64,000 nt of DNA, taken from positions 52,662-116,661 of the forward strand of contig NZ_AUJO01000014.1 in the NCBI RefSeq assembly GCF_000424265.1, in the 5' to 3' direction. Source of the DNA: Butyrivibrio sp. WCD3002 (GTDB lineage Bacteria > Bacillota > Clostridia > Lachnospirales > Lachnospiraceae). Under the pieces are notes generated by a model. It ran no database searches, had not been told where the DNA came from, and saw only the letters and a program-made list of their open reading frames with translations. Position numbers and translations under genes: made by a program. This document shows, piece by piece, positions 9,853 to 18,064 of this stretch. Position 1 is the first letter of the stretch. Every line of letters begins with the position of its first letter.

Positions 9853-10713
9853 ATGATAACAAGAAAAGCATACGCAAAAATTAACCTGGGTCTTGATGTC
9901 CTGGGAAGACGAGAGGATGGCTATCATATCGTAAAAATGATCATGCAGAGCATTGACCTCCATGACGAACTGTCCTTTGAAAATCGCGACGACGGACAGA
10001 TAATCATTATGACTGCCAATCCCAGAATCCCCACAGATAAATCCAATCTAATATGGAAGGTTGCCGCTCAGCTAAAAGAAAAATACGGCATTGAAAAAGG
10101 TGTAACCGTAAGCCTTAAAAAACACATTCCTATGGCTGCCGGCCTGGCAGGCGGAAGCACAGATGGAGCTGCAACTTATCATGCCCTTAACGAACTTTGG
10201 AACCTTGGTCTTAGCCAGGAAGAATTATGCGAGCTGGCAACACCTTTAGGTGCTGACATACCTTACTGCATCTGCGGTGGCACTGCTCTCTCAGAGGGAA
10301 TAGGCGAAAAACTGACATTTCTAAGGGATATGCCTTCATGCCATATAGTCATCGCAAAGCCTTCCATCGATGTTTCAACGGCATGGGCCTATACAACTCT
10401 TGATTCCAAGCCTATAGAAAATCATCCCGACATAGATGGCATAATGGGCGCTATCGAGAAGCGCGACCTTGCCGGTATAACAGACAGACTTGGAAATGTA
10501 TTAGAACCTGTAACTGCTTCAAAATACACTGTTATCGAAGATATAAGACAAATTCTTCTTGCCAACGGCGCCATGGGTGCAAGAATGAGCGGAAGCGGTC
10601 CAACAGTATTTGGAATTTTTGAAAACAAGAATCTGGTCTATGCAGAACATGCCATAAACGAGCTTAGAAGCAGAGGAATCGCTCCGGAGCTTTATATCAC
10701 AAAGCCTGTATAA
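9853..10713 (+). CDS. ispE: 4-diphosphocytidyl-2-C-methyl-D-erythritol kinase
   Basis: GHMP kinase of the non-mevalonate (MEP) isoprenoid pathway; phosphorylates the 2-hydroxyl of CDP-methylerythritol. Substrate motif AKINLGLDVLGRREDGYH is at 9-26, the ATP loop PMAAGLAGGSTDGAAT near 93-108 and the C-terminal GHMP motif ARMSGSGPTVFGIF near 241-254. Length 286 is typical. The DUF1934 gene follows 11 bp downstream, so they form a two-gene operon. ATG has AAAGGA upstream. Confidence 0.96.
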   Translation: MITRKAYAKINLGLDVLGRREDGYHIVKMIMQSIDLHDELSFENRDDGQIIIMTANPRIPTDKSNLIWKVAAQLKEKYGIEKGVTVSLKKHIPMAAGLAGGSTDGAATYHALNELWNLGLSQEELCELATPLGADIPYCICGGTALSEGIGEKLTFLRDMPSCHIVIAKPSIDVSTAWAYTTLDSKPIENHPDIDGIMGAIEKRDLAGITDRLGNVLEPVTASKYTVIEDIRQILLANGAMGARMSGSGPTVFGIFENKNLVYAEHAINELRSRGIAPELYITKPV

Positions 10714-10724
10714 AGGTAAAAAAT

Positions 10725-11150
10725 ATGAATGGAAAAATTAAGATAATCGGCGCACACGATCATGGTGACGGCAAGCCCGAAATAGTAAAAACCGAATGTA
10801 CTGCTTCCTGCATCACCGACGGAAACAGTACCTTAATCCAATACTATGACCCTGCTGATGATGATAAGCTGCATATAAGAACACATCACACCCTTATAAT
10901 CGGGAATGGAAAATTCTCCATGTCACAAACGGGCTCTGTAAATTCCGAGCTTCATTTTGGGCTTGGAGAAACCTGTGAGACCGACTATCAGACCCAGTAC
11001 GGCATCATGAAGCTTACAGCCATTACAAGGCACCTGATGATCGAAGAAACACCAAAAAAAATCTCCGTCCACCTCCAGTACGAACTACAGGCTGACGGAG
11101 AAAAAATCTCTGATTCAAAGGTCAGGGTATCCTTCACTTTTACAGAATAA
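10725..11150 (+). CDS. DUF1934 (YwiB-type) calycin-like beta-barrel protein
   Basis: 141 residues of alternating beta strands with DGNSTLIQYYDP, the central HFGLGETCETDYQTQYGIMKL and the terminal KISVHLQYEL...SFTFTE strand pair, matching the small DUF1934 barrel family common in Firmicutes. No catalytic residues are known. Translation is probably coupled to ispE. It ends at a hairpin shared with convergent pyrD. Confidence 0.8.
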   Translation: MNGKIKIIGAHDHGDGKPEIVKTECTASCITDGNSTLIQYYDPADDDKLHIRTHHTLIIGNGKFSMSQTGSVNSELHFGLGETCETDYQTQYGIMKLTAITRHLMIEETPKKISVHLQYELQADGEKISDSKVRVSFTFTE

Positions 11151-11163
11151 TACAAAATTATTT

Positions 11164-11191
11164 TATCGGAGCTTATTCAACGGCTCCGATA
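11164..11191. terminator. Bidirectional terminator hairpin between DUF1934 gene and pyrD
   Basis: TATCGGAGC (11164-11172) pairs perfectly with GCTCCGATA (11183-11191). The pyrD stop codon lies in the 10-nt loop. AT-rich but short T-runs flank both sides. Confidence 0.65.
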
Positions 11192-12078
11192 ATTTCATTT
11201 ATGTCCTCAATTCCCTGCTCAGACATATAACGCTCTATTCCTTCGATTACCTCTATTGTTGCATAGGGGTTATGGAAGTTCATTGCACCAACTGCAACTC
11301 CTGTTGCTCCTGCAAGCATGAATTCAATGGCATCCTCTGCTGTTGCGATTCCTCCCATGCCGATGACCGGAATCTTTACCGCATGTGATGCTTCATATAC
11401 CATGCGTACAGCTACCGGCTTAATGGCAGGACCGGAAAGTCCTCCTGTCTTATTAGCGATAGCGAAGGTCTTTTTGTAAATATCAATCTTCATTCCCGTA
11501 ATTGTATTAATAAGTGATATTGCATCGCTGCCTGCTGCCTCTGCTGCCCTTGCCATCTCTGCAATGCTTGTGACATTGGGACTAAGCTTCATTATGATGG
11601 GCTGCTTTGCATGCTTTTTTATCTCTTTTGTAATTTCAAAAAGAGCATCCGGGTTCTGACCAAAAGCGATGCCTCCCTCCTTTACATTGGGACATGAAAC
11701 ATTGATTTCAAGCATGTGAACGCTGTCCTGATCAGAAAGTCTTTCTACCACATCCACATAATCCTGTGTGCTTTTTCCGCAAACATTGACGATAACCTTT
11801 GTATCAAAGTCCTTAAGAAAAGGAAGGTCTCTCTCAATCATTACATCCACTCCGGGATTCTGAAGGCCTATAGCATTAAGCATTCCTCCATAAACCTCGG
11901 CGACTCTTGGTGTGGGGTTTCCGGGCCATGGCACATTTGCAACACCCTTGGTCACAACTGCCCCAAGTCTGTTGAGATCAACAAATTCCGCATATTCCAT
12001 TCCGGATCCGAATGTACCGGAAGCTGTCATTACAGGATTTTTAAAGGTTACTCCCGCTATATTAACTGATGTATTCAT
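11173..12078 (-). CDS. pyrD: Dihydroorotate dehydrogenase B (NAD+), catalytic subunit
   Basis: Oxidises dihydroorotate to orotate in pyrimidine synthesis, using FMN in this subunit. Class 1B features are the Gly-rich start PVMTASGTFGSG (16-26), the active-site C129 in NVSCPNVKEGG (class 1 uses Cys, class 2 Ser) and the FMN phosphate site GMGGI near 242. At 301 residues it fits PyrDB. It is the last gene of pyrC-pyrK-pyrD, 29 bp after pyrK, which supplies the partner subunit. Confidence 0.95.
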   Translation of the reverse strand: MNTSVNIAGVTFKNPVMTASGTFGSGMEYAEFVDLNRLGAVVTKGVANVPWPGNPTPRVAEVYGGMLNAIGLQNPGVDVMIERDLPFLKDFDTKVIVNVCGKSTQDYVDVVERLSDQDSVHMLEINVSCPNVKEGGIAFGQNPDALFEITKEIKKHAKQPIIMKLSPNVTSIAEMARAAEAAGSDAISLINTITGMKIDIYKKTFAIANKTGGLSGPAIKPVAVRMVYEASHAVKIPVIGMGGIATAEDAIEFMLAGATGVAVGAMNFHNPYATIEVIEGIERYMSEQGIEDINEIIGAVE

Positions 12079-12107
12079 ATATTCTCACCTCTCCAAGTAA
12101 CTGATTA

Positions 12108-12905
12108 TCAAAGCTCAAGCTCATCTGCGTCAAAAACAGGGCCATCTGTACAGATGCGTGCATTCTTTACATGAGAATGTTCATCCACATCCTTGGTTTT
12201 ACATATACATCCAAGACACGCACCAACACCGCAGGCCATGCGCTCCTCAAGGCTTATATATGCCTTTGCACCTGTCTCTTTAGCATAAGCAGCCACACCG
12301 CGAAGCATCGGCATGGGGCCGCAGGCATAGATAACATCAGCCTCTACACCGTTTTCCTTGCAGGCATCAATTACATTTCCTTTAATGCCTATACTTCCAT
12401 CCTCTGTAGCAATCAGAAGCTTTCCAAAATTTTCAAATTCGTCAGTAAGAAAAGTATCAGCATTTCTATAACCCATAACCATGGTCACTGATTCAGGACG
12501 TACATCCGGATTTTCCGAAAGCTCCTTTGCAAGTCCAAGAAGCGGCGGTACACCTATGCCTCCTCCGATAATAAGTACTCTCTTACCAGCTGCCTTATCA
12601 AGCGGAAAGCCGTTACCCAAAACTCCCAGTATATCTACGTTATCACCCTTTTGATAGAGAGCAAATTCCGCAGTTCCGCTGCCGGCTATCCTGTAAACAA
12701 TACGCAGTTCCTGATTCTCTCTGTCAGATCCGCAGATGCTGATAGGCCTTGGAAGAAGTGTAGACTTATTTTGGGGATATACTCCAATAAACTGTCCGGG
12801 ATTGGCATCCTCTGCAAGACTTGTTCTAAGCCTTAAATCCATAATTCCTTCCGCAAGTAAGCTTTGCGAAATAACCTCTGCTCTGATTTTCTTCTTTTTT
12901 GACAT
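12108..12905 (-). CDS. pyrK: Dihydroorotate dehydrogenase B, electron-transfer subunit
   Basis: FAD/[2Fe-2S] subunit that passes electrons from PyrD to NAD+. A ferredoxin-reductase-type FAD domain carries RPISICGSD (about 53-61), the NAD domain has GGGIGVPPLLGLA, and the C-terminal cluster motif CGVGACLGC supplies C225, C230 and C233 with C252 as fourth ligand. All four are present. Located 31 bp after pyrC and 29 bp before pyrD. Confidence 0.95.
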   Translation of the reverse strand: MSKKKKIRAEVISQSLLAEGIMDLRLRTSLAEDANPGQFIGVYPQNKSTLLPRPISICGSDRENQELRIVYRIAGSGTAEFALYQKGDNVDILGVLGNGFPLDKAAGKRVLIIGGGIGVPPLLGLAKELSENPDVRPESVTMVMGYRNADTFLTDEFENFGKLLIATEDGSIGIKGNVIDACKENGVEADVIYACGPMPMLRGVAAYAKETGAKAYISLEERMACGVGACLGCICKTKDVDEHSHVKNARICTDGPVFDADELEL

Positions 12906-12936
12906 AGCTTTTATCTCCTACCTTAAGTTTATATCA

Positions 12937-14289
12937 TCATGCCCTATAGACTGTTTTTCCGCTGCAAATTGTATAGTGAATTTTGCCGGGAAGCTCTTCT
13001 CCAATAAAGGGAGTATTACATGCTTTTGAAGCAAATTTCTCAGCTACTGTATAGGTCTCATTCTCTCCAAAAATTACAAAATCCGCGGGGCCACCCTCAA
13101 AGCATCTTCCGACAGGAAGCTCGTCATATACGTTTTCTCCTGCGCTCTCATCTCTGATCAGGGTCCTGATTCCGTATACCTCCGCAGGCTGACAGGTCAT
13201 TCTTGAAATAAGTGTCATAAGATCCATATATCCCTTGTGTACCAGCTCTCTTATGCCTAGTCCAAGAGAGGTTTCAAGTCCTATTATGCCGCTTGGCGCT
13301 TTAGTTAATTCTCCTGCCTTCTCTGCTGCTGTATGAGGTGCATGGTCAGTTGCAATGGTCTCTATTGTGCCATCGGCAATGCCTTGAATTATGGCTAACC
13401 TGTCCTCTTCTTTTCTAAGGGGCGGATTCATCTTTGCCATTGTACCATGCTTAAGTACAGCGCTGTCCGTAAGCGTAAAGTGATGAGGCGTCGCTTCTGC
13501 ATGTATCTTGGGATTAGTTTTTCTTGCCTCTCTAATAAGCTCCACCGCTTCCTTTGTACTGATGTGCTGAACGGTTATCTCTGCTCCTGTCCTTCCGGCT
13601 ATTTCAATGTCGCGCTTTACCATTGATATTTCTGCATCCCTTGGTGATCCCTTAATGCCCAGACTCTCTGCAACATCACCTGCATTTATTCCATTTTCTG
13701 TTATATATGAAGGATCCTCTTCGTGAAGGCTTAGCACCTTGCCAAGTCTTGCTGCTTCTCTGCAGGCGCTCTCCATAATCTCCGGATTTGTTATCGGCTT
13801 TCCATCATCGGTAAAAAGAACAATCCCTTCCTTAAGGAGGCCTTCCATGTCCGTTAGTTCGCTTCCTGCCATATCCTTTGTGATATTGGCGCAGGTAAAA
13901 ACCCGTATTCCTGTGGATGCTCCCTTTTCAAGGGCATACCTTATGGTCTCCAGATTATCCATGTGGGGATTGGTATTACCCATCATGACTACCGATGTAA
14001 AACCGCCTGCCTTCGCTGCTTCTGCTCCTGATAAAATATCCTCTTTTTCCGTAAAACCGGGATCTCTGAAATGAACGTGGGCATCCACAAGCCCCGAAGC
14101 CACAACAAGGCCTGCAGCGTCTATCTCTTCAAGATTTTCACTTTTCACGGATGCTGCTTCAACAGCCAAATCATGTAAGGTTCCGCAAAAACCGATCTTT
14201 ACGATTCTCTCTCCGTCTACCAAAATATCCCTGAAATCATTTGTTCCGGACCATGGGTCTATCAGTCTACCGTTTTTTATAAGCAGCAT
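12937..14289 (-). CDS. pyrC: Dihydroorotase
   Basis: Zinc amidohydrolase that cyclises carbamoyl-aspartate to dihydroorotate. The metal motif DAHVHFRDPGFTEKED is near 69-84 with GNTNP downstream, a His ligand in VQHIST and the catalytic Asp in ATDHAPH. This is the class I (longer, about 430-450 residue) type. First gene of the pyr cluster; no pyrB, pyrE, pyrF or PyrR-type leader was seen nearby, so the pathway is split across the genome. Confidence 0.95.
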   Translation of the reverse strand: MLLIKNGRLIDPWSGTNDFRDILVDGERIVKIGFCGTLHDLAVEAASVKSENLEEIDAAGLVVASGLVDAHVHFRDPGFTEKEDILSGAEAAKAGGFTSVVMMGNTNPHMDNLETIRYALEKGASTGIRVFTCANITKDMAGSELTDMEGLLKEGIVLFTDDGKPITNPEIMESACREAARLGKVLSLHEEDPSYITENGINAGDVAESLGIKGSPRDAEISMVKRDIEIAGRTGAEITVQHISTKEAVELIREARKTNPKIHAEATPHHFTLTDSAVLKHGTMAKMNPPLRKEEDRLAIIQGIADGTIETIATDHAPHTAAEKAGELTKAPSGIIGLETSLGLGIRELVHKGYMDLMTLISRMTCQPAEVYGIRTLIRDESAGENVYDELPVGRCFEGGPADFVIFGENETYTVAEKFASKACNTPFIGEELPGKIHYTICSGKTVYRA

Positions 14290-14379
14290 TTATCAGTCTC
14301 CTTTGTTTGTGTTATACTATCGTGGTATAGCTGATACGTCAGCATATATATAATACATAATTGGAGTGAAATAGTAAGT

Positions 14380-15111
14380 ATGTTAAGGCTAATTTTTGTA
14401 GGTTTATTTTTATTAGTATTTTTTCTTTTGAGCCTGGTAATGCAGTTAATACTTTGGATTGTCGGTAAGTTCAATCCCATGGCACAAAAGACAATTTCTC
14501 TTGCCATTGTAAGCAGGGCCTTCAAAATCGTAGCATTTCTCTCAGGAGTTAAGCTTACGGTTATCGGTGAAGAGAACGTTCCAAAGGATACACCGGTTCT
14601 CTATGTAGGCAATCACCGAAGCTACTTCGACATCGTTCTCAGCTATGCAAGAGTACCAAGAATCACCGGTTATATTGCCAAGAAGGAAATCAAAAAGGTT
14701 CCGATCCTGTCAACCTGGATGGTCTTCATGGACTGCCTTTTCCTTGACAGAGACGATATCAGACAGGGCCTTCAGGTCATCCTCACAGCCATCGACAATA
14801 TAAAAAACGGCATTTCAATGACCATCTATCCTGAAGGAACAAGGAACGCCTCAGACGAAATGCTCCCCTTCCATAAAGGAAGCTTCAAAATTGCTCAGAA
14901 AACCGGTTGTCCCATTGTACCGATGACCATCAACAACTCAAATGCGATATTCGAAGATCATGCTCCTTTCATCAAGAAAGCTCATGTAATCCTTGAGTAC
15001 GGAAAGCCAATCTATATGGATCAGCTTGATCCCGAGGATAAAAAGAATATCGAAACCTATTGCTACAACATAATTAAAGAAACTTATGAAAAAAACAAGG
15101 TGGATGAGTAA
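14380..15111 (+). CDS. plsC: 1-acyl-sn-glycerol-3-phosphate acyltransferase
   Basis: Makes phosphatidic acid from lysophosphatidic acid at the inner membrane face. One N-terminal hydrophobic helix (about 3-29) anchors the protein. The acyltransferase HX4D motif is NHRSYFDIV (H79, D84) and the acceptor-phosphate motif is YPEGTRN. At 243 residues it is a normal PlsC. It is a single gene, divergent from pyrC. Its stop codon sits in the loop of the downstream terminator. Confidence 0.92.
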   Translation: MLRLIFVGLFLLVFFLLSLVMQLILWIVGKFNPMAQKTISLAIVSRAFKIVAFLSGVKLTVIGEENVPKDTPVLYVGNHRSYFDIVLSYARVPRITGYIAKKEIKKVPILSTWMVFMDCLFLDRDDIRQGLQVILTAIDNIKNGISMTIYPEGTRNASDEMLPFHKGSFKIAQKTGCPIVPMTINNSNAIFEDHAPFIKKAHVILEYGKPIYMDQLDPEDKKNIETYCYNIIKETYEKNKVDE

Positions 15112-15125
15112 TCATTCACCTTGTT
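15094..15125. terminator. Bidirectional terminator between plsC and ddl
   Basis: AACAAGGTGGATGA pairs over 14 positions (one G-U) with the mirror sequence ending TTGTT, loop GTAA. The plsC stop lies inside. Minus-strand reading is followed by a run of T, plus-strand by TTTATATT. Confidence 0.9.
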
Positions 15126-15130
15126 TTATA

Positions 15131-16339
15131 TTACAATTTCGCTGTTTTCGCGCCGCCAAGGTTAACACCTTCAAGCACGTTTGTATCAAATGAGAATACG
15201 ATCTTGTTATTCTCTCTGTCCTGTTTAATAGCGATATCGATCATATCGTCAAGAAGCTGGGTATATTTCTTACCGAGTGGCTCCCACAGATAGAATGAAA
15301 GTGATCCGGGAATAGTATTGATCTCATTGAGATAGATCTTTCCTGTTTCCTCATCAAGCATGAAATCAATTCTGGAAACACCACTACAGCCAAGACACTT
15401 AAATGCATCTACAGCCATTTTACGGATCTCACTTCTCTGCTCATCAGTAATCTCTGCCGGAATCTTTCTCTTAAGAGATGCCATTCCCTTGGAGCCGCCG
15501 GTCTTTGCACCGCCTTTAGCACCGCCCTTTGAGCCGCCTCCGATATATTTATCCTCGAAGGAAAGAATCTCGTCTGAGTTAATAGGCTCCTCACACTCTG
15601 AAGCCTCGGCATTCTCATAATCACCGAGAACTGAACAGTTAATCTCCTTAAGCTTCACAATTGCAGGCTCAACAAGAATCTTTTTGGAGAACTCAAAGGC
15701 AAGCTCAAGGGCTTCCTTAAGCTCCTGTGTATTACTTGCCTTGGATATACCGATACTTGAACCAAGGTTGATGGGCTTAACAATAACAGGATATTTGAAA
15801 GCATCCTCTATCTTCTTAACAAGCGCCTCTGCGTCCTCATAATCAATCCATGTATAGCACTTGCAGTCAAGGACAGAAATACCATTGTCCTTAAGAACTG
15901 TCTTCATAACATATTTATTCATGCCAACTGCAGATGAAAGTACATCACAGCCAACAACAGGAAGTCCAAGAGTCTGAAGGTATCCGGTAAGTACTCCGTC
16001 CTCCACGTTTGTACCGTGTACGATGGGGAATGCAATATCCACAGATGTAAGAATATTGTTACCAAATTTCTTCATGGGATAACGAACAAGATTTACCTTA
16101 TTGCCATCCTTAATAAAGATTACTCTTGTGCTCTTTTTAAGGAGCTCCGGAATATGTGTATATTCCTTAATCTTATCTATGTCTTCACCAATATAAAAAT
16201 CATTATCCTTAGTTATATAAACCGGGATAACCTCATACTTATCTCTGTTGATATATCCGATAGCCTGGATAGCGGAGATAATTGAAATCTCATGCTCTGT
16301 ACTTTTACCACCAAATAAAACTGCTAATTTAAGTTTCAA
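15131..16339 (-). CDS. ddl: D-alanine--D-alanine ligase with Gly/Lys-rich omega-loop insert
   Basis: ATP-grasp ligase that joins two D-Ala for peptidoglycan stem peptides. N-terminal LAVLFGGKSTEHEISI, ATP-grasp PVIVKPINLGSSIGISK and metal-binding INEINTIPGS-type end are all present. I start it at the TTG at 16339: AAAGGAAGTG precedes it by 5 nt, and the earlier in-frame ATG at 16357 overlaps that ribosome site. The Lys-Tyr pair of FEDKY (about 264-265) is kept, as in D-Ala-D-Ala rather than D-Ala-D-Lac ligases. Directly after it comes an unusual Gly/Lys/Ser-rich insert of about 20 residues in the omega loop over the active site. It has its own promoter. Confidence 0.92.
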   Translation of the reverse strand: MKLKLAVLFGGKSTEHEISIISAIQAIGYINRDKYEVIPVYITKDNDFYIGEDIDKIKEYTHIPELLKKSTRVIFIKDGNKVNLVRYPMKKFGNNILTSVDIAFPIVHGTNVEDGVLTGYLQTLGLPVVGCDVLSSAVGMNKYVMKTVLKDNGISVLDCKCYTWIDYEDAEALVKKIEDAFKYPVIVKPINLGSSIGISKASNTQELKEALELAFEFSKKILVEPAIVKLKEINCSVLGDYENAEASECEEPINSDEILSFEDKYIGGGSKGGAKGGAKTGGSKGMASLKRKIPAEITDEQRSEIRKMAVDAFKCLGCSGVSRIDFMLDEETGKIYLNEINTIPGSLSFYLWEPLGKKYTQLLDDMIDIAIKQDRENNKIVFSFDTNVLEGVNLGGAKTAKL

Positions 16340-16379
16340 AAAAACACTTCCTTTCAAAAATTAACTAGGGTTCCCTAAA

Positions 16380-16407
16380 AGTATAGCCTCATCAGAAAAA
16401 ATTTCAA
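16380..16407 (-). promoter_or_regulatory. Sigma-A promoter of ddl
   Basis: TTGAAA (16407-16402), 16-nt spacer, TATACT (16385-16380), starting right after the stop of the upstream membrane-protein gene. This separates ddl expression from the preceding operon. Confidence 0.75.
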
Positions 16408-16409
16408 CC

Positions 16410-18047
16410 TCATTTATTTTTTTCAGGCATAAGCATGCACAGGCAAACAGGAGACGAAAATATAAGAGGTAGCGCATATCTGCTGTAGTTAACAGGACTT
16501 ACAACCAACATAAGAATAAATATGAAAATTGGTACAAGGATACCATTTACAGGCTTTCTTTCTCCGCTCTTTTTATACCCTCTCTTTATGACATTGTAAT
16601 ATAGCAGATATGCAGGAATCCAAAAGCTGTAAAGCACCACCTGAAACAGTATGCTTATGCCGGGCATATCTCTTAGTCCGTAGTACCAGTCATTTAGTCC
16701 CATCCATAGCTTAGCCGGATTCACCTGTTTTACATTTTCTAAAATTCCCTCTGATGTCGGTATTTTGTCAAAGACCTGAATAGAAGAAACAGGAGCAAAG
16801 AAGTTACCGCATATCGGAAGTATTGCCCTTAGGTAAATAATTGGATGTTGAAAGCCCTTTCTTATCCAGAATTTATAATATGCAGTCATATCTTCATTTG
16901 TTGCATGAATATTGAAGGTAGCCTTTACAGGGTCCGTTGCATCAAAGGCATAGTCACTTTTTATTTTTTCATAGTCCAGAATCTTACCGATGATCTGTTT
17001 CTCCTCATCTGTAAGTTCATCCTCCCTATCCCTTACAAGCCTTGCTGTCTGCTGGAAGCATGTCCCGAGCATCTCCTGCTTTCCACCGGGATAGATGTTA
17101 GCTGCCGGATAAATAACCTTTGGAACAATAATGAACCAAACGACAATGCACAGGCAGGTGTTTATAAGAAAAATCTTTCTGTTCTTTTTTCTGAAAATCA
17201 GATGTAAAAGACTTGATAAAACCACCACATAGGCACCGGTATTCTGAGAAAAGCACATAAGAAGAGATGTTACGATCATGAAAACATTACCTTTTACGGA
17301 GGATATCTCTCCGGCTTCAAGATACCTGTAATAACCATATAAAAGAATTAAAAACAGCAGACTGTGTATTGTATTTTTCAGCATGCAGATTGTGTAATAA
17401 GGAACAAATGGTGAAAATGTAAAAAACAGCCTTACCGCTTTTACCACAAACAGTTTACCTGAATCCTTTGTATTATTCTCAATATCTGTAAGAATTCCCG
17501 AGAAAACAAAGCATGCTACGAGAGACTGAATAAGGCAATAGATAAACAGTCCCTTTCCGGGATCGCCAAGCAAAACTCCCAGCTTTATAAATGCTGCAAA
17601 TAAAAACGCAATAACAACAGGATGATGCGCATTCATAAAGACGTTAACCGTCTCCTGTCCCTCCACAAATCCAAAAGGCACCGGAGATACTCCGTCAAAA
17701 ACATCTCTAATCTGATTTATGGTATCGTAGTTTAAAACTCCCGGTGCAAGAATAAGAAGATATGGCAGATGAGCACACCACATTAAAACAGCAGGCAGGA
17801 CCATCTTTTTCTTAGCTGCTTTTTCCAAGGGCTTTGGATCATATTTTGAACCAATATATTTTAAAGCCATTGTGGATGCAAAGAACAAAGAAAAAAATAC
17901 CGCAAAAACCAACATATCTTTGACAAGGACATAGCCTGTCAAAAAGAAGTGGTCTTCTACGGCATTTAAATTTATAACGGTTATCAAAGACATACAAAGA
18001 GAGAAGCATATATCCATGAAGTCTATTCTTTTTTTATCCCTTTGCAT
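16410..18047 (-). CDS. Polytopic membrane protein, DUF6020/GT-C-like
   Basis: About 545 residues with some twelve hydrophobic helices. Conserved-looking extracytoplasmic parts include LAPGVLNYDTINQIRDVFDG and NAHHPVV after the early helices, resembling DUF6020 and other GT-C glycosyltransferase-like proteins that use lipid-linked donors. A large loop near 330-420 lies outside. The ATG at 18047 is preferred because GAGG lies 8 nt upstream; a TTG seven codons earlier overlaps the stop of the MurF-like gene. It follows that gene directly, so an envelope glycan role is plausible but unproven. Confidence 0.75.
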   Translation of the reverse strand: MQRDKKRIDFMDICFSLCMSLITVINLNAVEDHFFLTGYVLVKDMLVFAVFFSLFFASTMALKYIGSKYDPKPLEKAAKKKMVLPAVLMWCAHLPYLLILAPGVLNYDTINQIRDVFDGVSPVPFGFVEGQETVNVFMNAHHPVVIAFLFAAFIKLGVLLGDPGKGLFIYCLIQSLVACFVFSGILTDIENNTKDSGKLFVVKAVRLFFTFSPFVPYYTICMLKNTIHSLLFLILLYGYYRYLEAGEISSVKGNVFMIVTSLLMCFSQNTGAYVVVLSSLLHLIFRKKNRKIFLINTCLCIVVWFIIVPKVIYPAANIYPGGKQEMLGTCFQQTARLVRDREDELTDEEKQIIGKILDYEKIKSDYAFDATDPVKATFNIHATNEDMTAYYKFWIRKGFQHPIIYLRAILPICGNFFAPVSSIQVFDKIPTSEGILENVKQVNPAKLWMGLNDWYYGLRDMPGISILFQVVLYSFWIPAYLLYYNVIKRGYKKSGERKPVNGILVPIFIFILMLVVSPVNYSRYALPLIFSSPVCLCMLMPEKNK

Positions 18048-18064
18048 ATCCCCAACCTCTTTTT

